DNA from: CAZHTS01 sp964535315
GTDB lineage: Bacteria > Chloroflexota > Anaerolineae > Anaerolineales > Anaerolineaceae
Direction of reading: 5' to 3'
DNA: 64,000 nt
Assembly (NCBI GenBank): GCA_964535315.1
Contig: CAZHTS010000004.1
Coordinates: forward strand, 1 to 64,000
A model generated the notes under the pieces. That model saw only the letters and a program-made list of their open reading frames with translations, had not been told where the DNA came from and made no database searches. Shown one piece after another: positions 1 through 9,017 of this stretch (the first letter of the stretch is position 1; every line of letters starts with the position of its first letter). The position numbers and the translations under genes were made by a program.

Positions 1-63
1 GGGTTTTACGCTGGAATGTACAACAGTCAATTTGAAAAAAGGGTAATAGAACATGGCAATTGA
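1..63 (+). CDS. C-terminal tail of an upstream gene (partial)
   Basis: Frame 1 is open from the window edge and ends at TGA 61-63, giving a 20-residue tail beginning GFYAGMYNSQ and rich in aromatic and charged residues. It would overlap the next start codon by 11 bases, as expected for translational coupling. Frame 2 also ends early (TAA 44-46) with a less protein-like tail, so the frame is not certain. A HlyD-type adaptor is often preceded by its transporter gene, but 20 residues do not identify a family. Confidence 0.35.
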   Translation, partial: GFYAGMYNSQFEKRVIEHGN

Positions 64-751
64 AACGGAAAAAGATAAAAAAGAAGAGTTCGAAAAGGAT
101 TTCGTCCCCAAAATCGCAAACCGCAGGATCAACAAAAGGCTGCTCATCCTGGTGGGGCTGCTGGTCGTGCTTGCCGGTTTGGGGATCGGAGCGTACCTTA
201 TTTACGAAGGGAATACCTTTTACAAGACGGACAATGCCAAGGTGGACACGGTGATCTACCAGCTTAGCTCAGACGCGCACGGGAAGCTGGTAAAAGTGTA
301 CGTCTCGGATAATGAAGTGGTAAAAGCCGGTCAGGCGCTTGCGCGAGTGGAACACGGTTCTTTCATCCGTTCTCCCATCGACGGCACGGTGATCGATGTA
401 AAAATGCAAGAAGGTGACTATGTTACCGCAACAGATGTCGTCATGGTGGTGGCAAAGACGGCGGATATTTACATTACGGCGAATGTGGAAGAAACGGACA
501 TTTTAAAAATCCATTCGGGGCAGAGTGTGGTCGTCACCCTGGATGCGTATGGCCGGAATTTTGCCGGTTATGTCGCAGATGTCAATACGGTCACCTCAAC
601 CAGACTTAATGGGTCAGTATCCAGCTTTACCACCTCCGGTACGTATACCAAAGTGACCCAGCTGATCCCAGTCAAGATCAAACTGCTCGATGATATCGAT
701 CTTAAAAATATCATTGGCACGAACGCAACCGTAAAAATTCGGATTAAGTAA
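53..751 (+). CDS. HlyD/EmrA-like membrane fusion (adaptor) protein
   Basis: This 232-residue protein has a charged cytoplasmic N-terminus, one membrane segment (about residues 29-51) and an extracellular part with a biotinyl-lipoyl-like beta fold. The half-motif RSPIDGTVIDVKMQEGDYV lies near residues 106-125. The C-terminal third resembles the beta-barrel of membrane fusion proteins. Such proteins couple an inner-membrane exporter to the outside. It is short and lacks the long alpha-hairpin needed to reach a TolC channel, which fits a monoderm cell. An AAAGGG-like ribosome site lies before ATG 53. The partner exporter is probably just left of the window. Confidence 0.75.
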   Translation: MAIETEKDKKEEFEKDFVPKIANRRINKRLLILVGLLVVLAGLGIGAYLIYEGNTFYKTDNAKVDTVIYQLSSDAHGKLVKVYVSDNEVVKAGQALARVEHGSFIRSPIDGTVIDVKMQEGDYVTATDVVMVVAKTADIYITANVEETDILKIHSGQSVVVTLDAYGRNFAGYVADVNTVTSTRLNGSVSSFTTSGTYTKVTQLIPVKIKLLDDIDLKNIIGTNATVKIRIK

Positions 752-777
752 AACAAGAAGGCTCCAACCGCGCCGTA

Positions 778-811
778 GGAAATAAAATCTTACGAAGTTT
801 TGTTTATTTCC
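778..811. terminator. Inverted repeat between convergent genes
   Basis: The arms GGAAATAAA (778-786) and TTTATTTCC (803-811) are perfectly complementary across a 16-base loop and sit between the convergent HlyD-like and VanZ-like genes, overlapping the VanZ-like stop. The stem is AT-rich and weak, so it may end transcription from either side or simply be chance. Confidence 0.35.
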
Positions 812-1184
812 GGCTTTGCCAGCGCGCGCCGAGATACACGCCCAGCATGGCGCCCAGTGTATCAATGCCGGCATCGCTTAGCTGGCCGTGGCGGCCGGGG
901 GTGAACGTCTGGTGGTATTCATCGCTCAATGCATACAGCACGCTGATTGCCAGGGCGTAGGCCATCGTGCGCCGTTCGACCCGCCCGGTTCCGTACAGGC
1001 AGGCGGCGCCCAACAATGCGTAACCGAGAAAGTGCGATCCTTTCTTGACCAATACGTCCCACGCGCCGGTTGAGGGGATGCGGTAGGAGGGGGTGGCCGA
1101 GATGCAAAAGATCAGGATCATGATCCCTACGGCTGGCAACCAACGTAAGAGGGGGCGTCTGTATAAACCTTCAATGGGTCTCAT
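804..1184 (-). CDS. VanZ-like membrane protein
   Basis: This 126-residue protein has about four membrane segments. It carries the VanZ-family signature [12 protein letters not shown] (residues 87-98), followed by a conserved D and a glycine-rich last helix. VanZ-like proteins are linked to low-level glycopeptide resistance in enterococci, but most family members have no known role. It stands alone on the minus strand, divergent from the 1266 gene. ATG 1184 is the natural start. No clear promoter was seen. Confidence 0.85.
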   Translation of the reverse strand: MRPIEGLYRRPLLRWLPAVGIMILIFCISATPSYRIPSTGAWDVLVKKGSHFLGYALLGAACLYGTGRVERRTMAYALAISVLYALSDEYHQTFTPGRHGQLSDAGIDTLGAMLGVYLGARWQSRK

Positions 1185-1205
1185 GTCGTTTTCCTTAGGG
1201 TGGTA

Positions 1206-1214
1206 TGCTACAAT
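1206..1214 (+). promoter_or_regulatory. Extended -10 promoter for the SSP411-like gene
   Basis: TGC-TACAAT is an extended -10 element: TGN at 1206-1208, hexamer at 1209-1214. No good -35 is visible, which suits this promoter class. The start site would be near 1221, giving a leader of about 45 bases. Confidence 0.45.
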
Positions 1215-1265
1215 CTTGTCAGGTTAATCCTCGTGAAAACCATTCTATCACATGAGGAGGTTGCG

Positions 1266-3332
1266 ATGCCGAACCGTCTGAGCGCCGAAACTTCACCTTA
1301 TCTCTTGCAGCATGCCGCCAACCCGGTGGATTGGTATCCCTGGGGAGGTGAGGCGCTGCTGCGCGCCCGCCAGGAAGATAAGCCAATCTTTTTGAGCATT
1401 GGGTATGCCGCCTGTCATTGGTGTCACGTTATGGCGCACGAGTCGTTTGAGGATGAGGCTATTGCCCGTTTGCTCAACGAGCATTTCGTGTGCATCAAGG
1501 TAGATCGCGAAGAACGCCCTGATCTGGACGGAATCTACATGGCGGCGGTGGTGGCGATGACCGGGCAGGGTGGCTGGCCGATGAGCGTGTTCCTGACCCC
1601 CCAGTGCGAACCCTTTTATGGGGGCACCTATTTCCCTCCCGACCGCCGCCACGGCATGCCTTCTTTTGGCGAGGTGCTGCAAGGCGTCCTCGCTGCCTGG
1701 CATGAAAATCGCCCGGAGGTTGGGCGCGTGGCGCATCAATTAACCGCTCATTTGCAGGATGTGAATCGCTGGCAGCCCGGTGAGCCGCGCCCGATGGATC
1801 CGAAGACTCTGCATGAGGCATTACAGACTCTTCTGGCGCGCTATGATTGGACGCACGGAGGCTGGGGGGATGCGCCGAAATTCCCTCAGCCGATGACCCT
1901 TGAGTTTTTGCTACAACAGGCGAGCCGCGGTGAGAAGGATGCTCTGCCGGTGGCGTTGCACGCCCTGCGCGCCATGCAGCGCGGCGGTATGGATGACGTG
2001 GTAGGGGGCGGTTTTCATCGCTACAGCACCGATGCGATGTGGCGCGTGCCTCATTTTGAGAAGATGTTGTACGATAACGCCCAACTGGCGCGGGTTTATT
2101 TGCACGCCTATCAGTTGAGCGGCGCCCCTGACCTGCTGCAAACCTGCCTGTCTACACTGGATTTTATGCGCAGCGAATTGATGCACCCCGACGGCGGTTT
2201 TTATAGCAGCCTGGACGCCGATTCGCCGGAGGGCGAGGGCAGTTATTATGTCTGGACGGTGGAGGAAATTCGCGCCGCTCTGGACGACGAAGATCTGTTT
2301 GCGCTGGCTGTGGCGGTGTATAACCTGTCTTCGCGGGGTAATTTTGAGGGACGCTGGGTGCTGCAACGCAGCGCCGAACTGGAAGACCTGGCGTCGGCGT
2401 TGGATATGAGCGCCGCCGAGCTGCGCCAGCGCTTGAATGAGATGCACGCCCGGCTTGCCCGGGCACGTTCCGAGCGGGCGCGCCCGGCTGTTGACGATAA
2501 GGTGTTGTTGGGCTGGAATGCACTGGCTTTGCATGCGTTTGCCGAAGCCGGGCGCGCTTTACGGCGCAGCGATTACATCGAGACGGCCCAACGGAACGCG
2601 GCGTTCTTGTTGGGGGCGCTGCGTTTACAGGGACATCTGCTGCGTTCCTGGCGCGCCGGGCAGGCGCGGCATGCTGCCTGCCTGGAAGATTACGCCGCGT
2701 TGATCCTGGCGCTGCTGGCGCTCTATCAGGCCGATTGGGATGGACGTTGGTTCGAGACCGCCCGCCAGTTGGCTGAGGAGATGGTCACTGTGTTCGCCGA
2801 TCCGGCCGGCGGTTTTTATGACACCTCTCAGGAACAGACGCATCTGCTGCTGCGCCCCAAAGAACTGCAAGACAACGCCACACCTTCGGGCAACGCCCTG
2901 GCTGCTCTGGCGCTTCTTGCGCTGGGTGCCTACGGTGTGCACAATGACGAGCGCCACGGCTGGCGTCCGGCGGTGGAGGCCATGCTTGCCACGTTACAGG
3001 AGAGCGTCCGGCGTTACCCCACCGCCTTTGCTTTCTGGTTACAGGCCATGGATTTCGCCGTTGGGCCGGTGCGGCAGGTCGCCTGTGTGTGGCCGCCCGA
3101 CGGAGCGCCGCGAGAGGACGAATTACTCGGCTGGCTGGCCGCCTCTTACCGGCCGCGCAGCGTGGCGGCGGCGGCGCCATACCCGCTGCCGGCAGGGGGT
3201 GTTTTCCCCGATCTATTACACGATCGCCCGCTGGTGGGCGGGCGGCTCACGGTGTATGTTTGCACCGGTTTTGTGTGTCACCGCCCGGTTACAGAACTGG
3301 CGGAGTTGATGGGCTTGATGACCGCCGCTTGA
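1266..3332 (+). CDS. SSP411/YyaL-type thioredoxin-fold protein (DUF255)
   Basis: The N-terminal DUF255 thioredoxin-like domain carries the diagnostic [12 protein letters not shown] (residues 50-61 from ATG 1266). A long (alpha/alpha)6-barrel-like region resembling N-acylglucosamine 2-epimerases follows. The length of 688 residues matches the family. Biochemistry is poorly defined; the mammalian homologue is spermatogenesis-associated protein 20. ATG 1266 is chosen over an upstream in-frame start at 1200 because GAGGAGG lies just before it and the family begins close to '[15 protein letters not shown]', as here. Confidence 0.92.
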   Translation: MPNRLSAETSPYLLQHAANPVDWYPWGGEALLRARQEDKPIFLSIGYAACHWCHVMAHESFEDEAIARLLNEHFVCIKVDREERPDLDGIYMAAVVAMTGQGGWPMSVFLTPQCEPFYGGTYFPPDRRHGMPSFGEVLQGVLAAWHENRPEVGRVAHQLTAHLQDVNRWQPGEPRPMDPKTLHEALQTLLARYDWTHGGWGDAPKFPQPMTLEFLLQQASRGEKDALPVALHALRAMQRGGMDDVVGGGFHRYSTDAMWRVPHFEKMLYDNAQLARVYLHAYQLSGAPDLLQTCLSTLDFMRSELMHPDGGFYSSLDADSPEGEGSYYVWTVEEIRAALDDEDLFALAVAVYNLSSRGNFEGRWVLQRSAELEDLASALDMSAAELRQRLNEMHARLARARSERARPAVDDKVLLGWNALALHAFAEAGRALRRSDYIETAQRNAAFLLGALRLQGHLLRSWRAGQARHAACLEDYAALILALLALYQADWDGRWFETARQLAEEMVTVFADPAGGFYDTSQEQTHLLLRPKELQDNATPSGNALAALALLALGAYGVHNDERHGWRPAVEAMLATLQESVRRYPTAFAFWLQAMDFAVGPVRQVACVWPPDGAPREDELLGWLAASYRPRSVAAAAPYPLPAGGVFPDLLHDRPLVGGRLTVYVCTGFVCHRPVTELAELMGLMTAA

Positions 3333-3360
3333 GCAAGCCGGACGTCGACCGGCCCGTTTC

Positions 3361-3389
3361 TTGCCGCGCTCTCTGCTCTGGGCTATAAT
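3361..3389 (+). promoter_or_regulatory. Sigma70-like promoter for the first AarF gene
   Basis: TTGCCG (3361-3366) and TATAAT (3384-3389) are separated by exactly 17 bp. The start site should be near 3396, directly before an AGGAG ribosome site at 3397-3401. Confidence 0.75.
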
Positions 3390-3407
3390 GAGTTTCAGGA
3401 GCAGATC

Positions 3408-3443
3408 ATGGCAGTTTGTCTGGGTTGGCCATTCGAAGGGTAA
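3408..3443 (+). CDS. Possible 11-residue leader peptide upstream of aarF-like gene
   Basis: ATG 3408 follows AGGAG (3397-3401) at ideal spacing and opens an 11-codon frame (MAVCLGWPFEG, stop TAA 3441-3443). It ends eight bases before the likely ATG of the kinase gene, in another frame. It is either a coupling leader peptide or the true start of the kinase displaced by an indel. Confidence 0.3.
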   Translation: MAVCLGWPFEG

Positions 3444-3451
3444 GCGCAGTC

Positions 3452-5140
3452 ATGTCTTCCCGATCCCCTTCTTTTCCCTGGATCACGCGCGGCGGGTTGA
3501 TTTCGCGTTCTAACCACATCCTGGCGGTTCTCACCCGTCACGGTTTGGGCTGGTTGTTGAACCGTCTGGAATCCAACCTGACCTCGCGGCGCAAGCTGCG
3601 TATGCCCAGCGAACGCGGCACGCGCGTCCAGGCGGAGCGTTTGCGCATGGCGCTGAGTGAGTTGGGCGCCACCTTTATCAAATTGGGGCAGGCGCTCAGC
3701 GCCCGTTCTGATTTGCTGCCACAGGAGTACATCGAGGAGCTTGCCAAACTGCAAGATGCGGTGCCGCCCTTGCCGTTTGCGCAGATGCGCAGCGTTTTGG
3801 AAGAAGATCTGGGCGCCCCTTTGGAGGCGTTATTTTGCGCCTTTGACCCCGAACCCATTGCTTCTGCTTCCATCGGGCAGGTGTATGCCGCCGAACTCAA
3901 GAGCGGCGAGCCGGTGGTGGTAAAGATTGTCCGCCCGGGGGTGTTAGAGACCGTCGAGCAGGATCTCGAGATCCTGGCAGATATTGCCGATTGGGCCAGC
4001 GGGCACCTGAGTATCGGGCGCTTGTACGATTTGCCTGCCCTGGTGGATGAGTTTGCCTATACCCTGCGCAATGAACTGGATTATCATCTCGAAGGGCGGA
4101 ATATCGATATCTTCCGGCGGAATTTTGCCGGTGATCCGCGGGTTTACATTCCGCGCGTGTATTGGGACCTGACCGCCGGGCGAGTGGTCACGCTCGAGCG
4201 GGTGGGCGGTTTGAAGATCTCAGACATCGAGGGGCTGGATCGTGCCGGGATCGACCGCCGGCGGGTGGCCGAGAACCTGATGCATTTTGCGCTGCGCCAG
4301 ATTTTTGAATTCGGCGTCTATCATGCCGACCCACACCCCGGGAATTTCTTTGTCCAACCGGATGCTTCGCTGTATGTCCTCGATTTTGGCATGGTGGGAC
4401 GCCTTAACCGGCGCACCAAGGCAACGCTGTTGGGAATTGCCATGTCCATCCAAAGGCATGACTCGGATTTGTTGGTGGACGAACTGCTGGCGGCCGGGTT
4501 TTACACCCATTCGATCCGCCGCGCCACCTTGCGGCGCGAATTGGAGCATATGCTCGATCGTTTGGCCGAAGGCGACCTGCGTGAATTGACCGCCGGGCAG
4601 ATGACCGGGGAAATTATGAACATCGCGCTGCATCACAATTTGCAACTGCCCAGCGAACTGGTTTCTATGGCGCGCGCCGTGGCGATCAGTGAAGGTACGG
4701 GTATGCGCCTGTATCCCGGCTTTCATCTGGCCTTTTTTGCCAACGATTATCTGGAACAGTTCTGGAAAGAGCAACAGTCGCTGCACACGTTATTGCCGCG
4801 CGTTGGACAGACGGCGTTGGACGGGTTAGAGCTCAGCCTGAATCTACCGCGCCAGGCGTCGCGCTTGTTGGGCCAGCTCGAGCGCGGCCAGATGGAATTC
4901 AGCATCAACATGGAATGGCTGAAAGAATTCAGCCAGCAGATGCAGCAGATGACCAACCGTCTGGCGTTAGCCATCATTCTGGGAGGCACTATTGTTGCTT
5001 TGGGGCTGGTGATGGTTGTTTATCATCCGCAGGAATGGCAGGCGTTGGGCGATTGGGTCTTTGGGCTGGGGTTTGTCTCTTCGCTGGCGTTTGGCGCCTG
5101 GCTAATGTGGAGCATTCTCCGTTCTGGACGAGGCCCCTAA
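3452..5140 (+). CDS. ABC1/AarF/UbiB-family atypical kinase
   Basis: This 562-residue protein has the family's KxGQ motif (KLGQ, residues 77-80), the SIGQVYAAEL loop (140-149), the ATP-site lysine in VVVKIVRPG, and HADPHPGNFF plus LDFGM in the catalytic lobe. Two hydrophobic segments at the C-terminus anchor it in the membrane. UbiB/COQ8 relatives are ATPases supporting isoprenoid-lipid metabolism; the substrate here is unknown. ATG 3452 has GAAGGG upstream, while TTG 3416 in the same frame is the alternative. A second paralogue lies at 50411-52054. Confidence 0.9.
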   Translation: MSSRSPSFPWITRGGLISRSNHILAVLTRHGLGWLLNRLESNLTSRRKLRMPSERGTRVQAERLRMALSELGATFIKLGQALSARSDLLPQEYIEELAKLQDAVPPLPFAQMRSVLEEDLGAPLEALFCAFDPEPIASASIGQVYAAELKSGEPVVVKIVRPGVLETVEQDLEILADIADWASGHLSIGRLYDLPALVDEFAYTLRNELDYHLEGRNIDIFRRNFAGDPRVYIPRVYWDLTAGRVVTLERVGGLKISDIEGLDRAGIDRRRVAENLMHFALRQIFEFGVYHADPHPGNFFVQPDASLYVLDFGMVGRLNRRTKATLLGIAMSIQRHDSDLLVDELLAAGFYTHSIRRATLRRELEHMLDRLAEGDLRELTAGQMTGEIMNIALHHNLQLPSELVSMARAVAISEGTGMRLYPGFHLAFFANDYLEQFWKEQQSLHTLLPRVGQTALDGLELSLNLPRQASRLLGQLERGQMEFSINMEWLKEFSQQMQQMTNRLALAIILGGTIVALGLVMVVYHPQEWQALGDWVFGLGFVSSLAFGAWLMWSILRSGRGP

Positions 5141-5145
5141 AGCGC

Positions 5146-5174
5146 TTGACCCCTCCCGGCCCCTCTGCTAGAAT
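5146..5174 (+). promoter_or_regulatory. Sigma70-like promoter for the lipid kinase/PlsC operon
   Basis: TTGACC (5146-5151), a 17-bp spacer and TAGAAT (5169-5174) lie just after the AarF stop. The start site should be near 5181, leaving a short leader with AAGGAC before ATG 5208. Confidence 0.75.
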
Positions 5175-5207
5175 GGGGCATTATCCCTATGTATCAAAAG
5201 GACTCTC

Positions 5208-6152
5208 ATGCCCCGCTATAAAATTATCGCTAACCCGTCCGCAGGACGCGGGCTTGTCGCTTCCGTTTTGCCGCAGATCGAGCAGACATTGCGACAGCTT
5301 CAACTGGACTTCGATCTGGAGCGTACTACTGGCCCGTGGCACGCCGCCGACATGGCCCATCAGGCGGTGATCGATGGCTACGATGTAGTCGCATCGGTGG
5401 GTGGTGATGGCACCTTTAACGAAGTGTTGAATGGGCTGATGGTTGCCAAAAATTCTGGCCTGGGGCAGGCCTGCCTGGGCATACTGCCGGTAGGGCGTGG
5501 CAATGATTTCGCCTTCAGTATGGGGGTTCCCGTCGATTGGAAGGCCGCCTGCGAGACGTTGGCCGCCGGTCAGCGCCGTTGGATCGATGTGGGCCGCGTG
5601 TGCGGCGGGCTCTACCCGGAAGGGCGTTTCTTTGGCAACGGCATTGGCATCGGTTTTGACGCCGTGGTGGGCTTTGAGGCAGCCAAACATAAGTATATTT
5701 CCGGCTTCCCTTCCTATCTGGTGGCAGCTTTTAAGACGATGTCGCTGTACTTCAATGCGCCGTTGATCGAACTGGACTGCGATGGAGAAAAGTCGACGCA
5801 GGCCTGTTTGATGGTCTCGATCATGAATGGGCGGCGGATGGGCGGCGGTTTCTTCATGGCGCCGCGGGGTATTGCCGACGATGGTCTTTTCGATCTGTGT
5901 ATTGTGCGGCAGGTGAGCCGGTTGAAGGTGCTGCGCCTGATCCCACATTTCTTTGATGGTTCGCAGTTCGCCGACCCGGCGGTAAGCGCCAAACGGGCGG
6001 GGCGGGTGCGCGCCACGGCTTTGCGAGGGGTGCTGCCGGCTCACGCCGATGGCGAGACGTTGTGCACCCACGGTCAGCAGTTGGATATCGAAATCCTGCC
6101 ACGCCAGATCGAAATGATTTACCAGCCTGCTTTAATTGTTTCGCCAGCATGA
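5208..6152 (+). CDS. DagK/YegS-type lipid kinase
   Basis: This 314-residue protein has the diacylglycerol-kinase catalytic signature GGDGTFNEV (residues 65-73), an N-terminal ANPSAGRG phosphate loop and the family's two-domain length. Bacterial members phosphorylate diacylglycerol or related lipids, feeding phosphatidic acid back into phospholipid synthesis. Its stop overlaps the next start (ATGA, 6149-6152), so it is translationally coupled to a PlsC-like acyltransferase, which supports a phospholipid role. The exact lipid substrate cannot be told from sequence. Confidence 0.9.
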   Translation: MPRYKIIANPSAGRGLVASVLPQIEQTLRQLQLDFDLERTTGPWHAADMAHQAVIDGYDVVASVGGDGTFNEVLNGLMVAKNSGLGQACLGILPVGRGNDFAFSMGVPVDWKAACETLAAGQRRWIDVGRVCGGLYPEGRFFGNGIGIGFDAVVGFEAAKHKYISGFPSYLVAAFKTMSLYFNAPLIELDCDGEKSTQACLMVSIMNGRRMGGGFFMAPRGIADDGLFDLCIVRQVSRLKVLRLIPHFFDGSQFADPAVSAKRAGRVRATALRGVLPAHADGETLCTHGQQLDIEILPRQIEMIYQPALIVSPA

Positions 6153-6820
6153 GTCTGCAAGCGCACGTTGTCAATCATGGTTTGAAGGGGTTGATCCGGG
6201 TGTTGTGCCGGGTTGAGGATTTTTCTTTGCGGTATGTTCCGGCGCGCGGCCCGTTGATCCTGGCCATTAACCATATCAATTTTCTCGAGGCGCCGTTGAT
6301 CTATACCCACATGCTGCCGCGCCCGTTGGTGGCGGTGGCCAAGGAGGAGACCTGGCACAATCCGTTTCTGGGGTACCTGGCCGATTTGTGGCAGACGATT
6401 CCTATCCGGCGCGGCGAGGCAGACTTATCTGCCATGCGCCAGATGCAGGCCATACTGACTGAAGAAAAGATCCTCATCCTGGCGCCGGAGGGGACGCGCA
6501 GCGGCGATGGGCGTTTGCAGCGCGGGTACCCAGGGGTGGTGCTGATTGCGGCGCGCAGTGGTGCGCCCATTTTGCCGTTGGTGCATTACGGCGGTGAGCG
6601 TTTCTGGGATAATCTCAAGCATTTTCGTCGCACCGATTTTCACATCCGTATCGGGCGACCGTTCCGGCTGAGAGTCAGCGGGCGCGCCCTGGATCGCGAG
6701 CAATGCCGGCAGGCAATTGACGAGATCATGTATCAGATGGCGGCGCTGCTGCCACCTGAATATCGCGGCGTCTACGTCGATCTGGAGCGCAGCACGACCG
6801 ACTTGATTGAATTTCTCTAA
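6149..6820 (+). CDS. PlsC-like 1-acylglycerol-3-phosphate acyltransferase
   Basis: This 223-residue acyltransferase has block III PEGTRS (residues 113-118) and a block I NHINFLE (41-47). The usual H(X)4D catalytic dyad appears as H42(X)4E47, an Asp-to-Glu change. ATG 6149 overlaps the lipid-kinase stop by four bases; upstream in-frame starts would overlap much more and lack family similarity. Together the two genes could make phosphatidic acid. The Glu may keep activity but is unusual. The protein lacks clear membrane spans except a hydrophobic stretch near residues 33-40. Confidence 0.88.
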   Translation: MSLQAHVVNHGLKGLIRVLCRVEDFSLRYVPARGPLILAINHINFLEAPLIYTHMLPRPLVAVAKEETWHNPFLGYLADLWQTIPIRRGEADLSAMRQMQAILTEEKILILAPEGTRSGDGRLQRGYPGVVLIAARSGAPILPLVHYGGERFWDNLKHFRRTDFHIRIGRPFRLRVSGRALDREQCRQAIDEIMYQMAALLPPEYRGVYVDLERSTTDLIEFL

Positions 6821-6838
6821 TCTTGCAGGTTCTGGCGG

Positions 6839-7474
6839 CTAATCTTTGGGCCGGGTACCAAAGGCCATATCCCACAGCGGTGAGGTCACCCCATAGCGCT
6901 GATTGGGCGTTTTGTAGTGGTGCTGCATGTGATAGCGCTTGAGGAATTTTAGATAGCCGGTGCGCATGGCAAAATGATGGGTGGCGTAATGGGTCAGGTC
7001 GTACGCCAGGTAGCCGCTGAGAAAGCCGGCAAAGGACGGCGCAATCCAGTTGCTGGCGCCCAGTAGACTGCCGAAAAATAGCACAAAGAGGGCGTAGAAG
7101 AGGGCCGCTAACGGAATGCTCAACGCCGGCGGCATGACCAGCCGGGTTTTGCATTGTGGCTGGGCATGGTGTACGCCGTGAAACAGAAAAGATAACCGTT
7201 CCTGAGCAGGGTTGTGGGGCTTAAAATGGAACAAAAAACGGTGCAGGGTGTATTCTGCCAGAGTCCAGATGAACACCCCGGACAGGAATCCGGGCGCGAG
7301 CACGGCGATGGCAGCGGACGATGCCGGAGTGGCGGCAGTGATTAGCAGATAGAGGATGATCGGTAGAAAAATGAGAATCACTACCAGCGGGCTGACGTGG
7401 GTGAAAAATTCGAGAAAATCGGAGTGAAATAGACGGATAGGCTTCTCATCATGGCGAATGTTGAGATGGGTCAT
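6839..7474 (-). CDS. Fatty acid hydroxylase-superfamily (FA2H-like) membrane protein
   Basis: This 211-residue protein has four hydrophobic segments and the histidine clusters of di-iron membrane hydroxylases: HRFLFH, HGVHHA, then HYATHHF and HMQHH near the C-terminus. Length and motif order resemble FA2H/sphingolipid alpha-hydroxylases rather than sterol C4 oxidases. It probably hydroxylates an acyl chain of a membrane lipid, fitting the lipid genes beside it, although they are on the other strand and convergent. An AGGAG site precedes ATG 7474. Confidence 0.85.
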   Translation of the reverse strand: MTHLNIRHDEKPIRLFHSDFLEFFTHVSPLVVILIFLPIILYLLITAATPASSAAIAVLAPGFLSGVFIWTLAEYTLHRFLFHFKPHNPAQERLSFLFHGVHHAQPQCKTRLVMPPALSIPLAALFYALFVLFFGSLLGASNWIAPSFAGFLSGYLAYDLTHYATHHFAMRTGYLKFLKRYHMQHHYKTPNQRYGVTSPLWDMAFGTRPKD

Positions 7475-7518
7475 GGGAGAACTCCTGGTATAAAATTTGA
7501 ATGGGAGGATATGAGAAT

Positions 7519-7524
7519 ATTATA
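7519..7524 (-). promoter_or_regulatory. Candidate -10 for the hydroxylase gene
   Basis: A perfect TATAAT on the minus strand lies between the end of the glycosyltransferase operon and the hydroxylase start. No convincing -35 is visible, so this is tentative. It suggests the hydroxylase is not simply the last gene of the operon. Confidence 0.35.
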
Positions 7525-7532
7525 CGATTTGT

Positions 7533-9017
7533 CTATCGCCAGCGATAGACGTACATGTTTTCACCGCCCTGTTCTGGCGCGTATTTTCCCTGGCTGCGAA
7601 AGAGAATTTCTTTGCCTGCCGGCAGCGTGGAATACCATCCGGGAAAGGTGACCAGATACGCGGCGTTCTGGGCGTCGAGATAATCTGCCAGCCGGCGTTC
7701 ATCGCGAATGAACGGGACGACTTCGGGCGAGATCAAACCGGCCAGATCGATCAGACGGTGGTCGCCATAGTAACCCAGTGCGCCGATGTCGTGTGCGGCC
7801 ACGATAGCTTGCGGGGGAACTTCACGCGCCACCCATTGAGCGGTCGCCACCATTTCTGTTTCGATGATGGCCACGTCCTGGGCGTACTGGAAGGCGGCCA
7901 GGGCGTAAAAGGCCAGGCTGACGGTGGCGATGGAGATGACCCAGGCGCGCCCCACCAGCGCCCAGATGCGTTGTGGGGCCTGGCGACAATGGTACAGCAG
8001 TTGTGCGGTGCCCAGGCAGCCGACCACAAAAAAGACCGGCATGGAAGGGATGAGGTAACGCCCGTGCTGGTAGGTAACGGCGAAGCGGAAGACGTAAATT
8101 AAAGAGGTGCCCAACCACCACAGTACGGCGGCCAGAATGACGATCTGCCGCTGGCGAACGGCCTGCACGCTGCGATACAGAAAACCGGGTAAGAGCAGCG
8201 CACCCACACCCACCAGCGGCAATTGCAGGATGGCTACCAGGCGGGCAAGGAAAGGTTGTTGAAGCTGGACGGCGTATTCTGCCTGTTTGGCATAAAAGGT
8301 GTTGGGCCAGGGCGTGCCGGCCAGCAGCCAGTTGAAAGCAAGATACGGAAGGCATAACGCTGCGAAGCCGGCCAGGGCCAGCCCGCAATTTAACAGGCGT
8401 TGTCTGGTATTCGTGTCCAACAACACGGCACTGAAGAGCAGCGGCCCCAACAACGTCAGACCCTCGGGACGAACCCAGAGAGATGACCCGGCAAGCAACC
8501 CGGCCCAAAACCAGCGAGGCGATGGTGCGGATAACAGGGCGAGCATGCCAGCGGCGCACAGAGCAAAAAGGATCGTTTCCATACCCGAAGCCGCCGCCCA
8601 TACCAGGTGCCATTCCAGGATCAACAGGGCGCCAACAATGGGGAAGATGGATTTGCTGCCGCTTTGCCGGCGGAAAAAGGCTTCTGCGCTCCAGCCCAGT
8701 CCGAAAAGCGCCAGTCCGCCCAATAAATAGGTCCAGAAATAGGGTGGGTTGGCCAGCCAATGGCCCGGCGCCAGCAAGATGGTCCACAAAGGGGATGTCG
8801 ACCCGGCGGAGGGTTGGCCGGGGATAAAGGCCCACTGACCGTAAAGGGCCAGGTTACGGGCGTAGGTCTGGTGGATCCAGGCATCGTCCAGCGGAAAACC
8901 GCGCCGGTAATACGCTGCACTGGCCTGGAGATAGCCATTGATTGCCAGCAGGGTCAATATACCCAGCCAGAAAGGTACAGGCAGTGATTTGCTGAAGATA
9001 GCAGAACGCGGTTTCAT
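7533..9017 (-). CDS. Multi-pass GT-C-like glycosyltransferase, unassigned
   Basis: This 494-residue protein has roughly ten membrane helices. After the first helix comes an acidic loop motif FPLDDAWIHQTYARNLA, placed where GT-C enzymes hold catalytic Asp residues, then SAGSTSPLWT. A soluble C-terminal tail of about 100 residues follows. Start ATG 9017 overlaps the stop of the upstream gene by four bases (ATGA), so I prefer it to the longer frame beginning at 9113. It is the fourth gene of the 13335-to-7533 operon. GT-C enzymes use polyprenyl-phosphate sugars; donor and acceptor are unknown. Confidence 0.8.
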   Translation of the reverse strand: MKPRSAIFSKSLPVPFWLGILTLLAINGYLQASAAYYRRGFPLDDAWIHQTYARNLALYGQWAFIPGQPSAGSTSPLWTILLAPGHWLANPPYFWTYLLGGLALFGLGWSAEAFFRRQSGSKSIFPIVGALLILEWHLVWAAASGMETILFALCAAGMLALLSAPSPRWFWAGLLAGSSLWVRPEGLTLLGPLLFSAVLLDTNTRQRLLNCGLALAGFAALCLPYLAFNWLLAGTPWPNTFYAKQAEYAVQLQQPFLARLVAILQLPLVGVGALLLPGFLYRSVQAVRQRQIVILAAVLWWLGTSLIYVFRFAVTYQHGRYLIPSMPVFFVVGCLGTAQLLYHCRQAPQRIWALVGRAWVISIATVSLAFYALAAFQYAQDVAIIETEMVATAQWVAREVPPQAIVAAHDIGALGYYGDHRLIDLAGLISPEVVPFIRDERRLADYLDAQNAAYLVTFPGWYSTLPAGKEILFRSQGKYAPEQGGENMYVYRWR

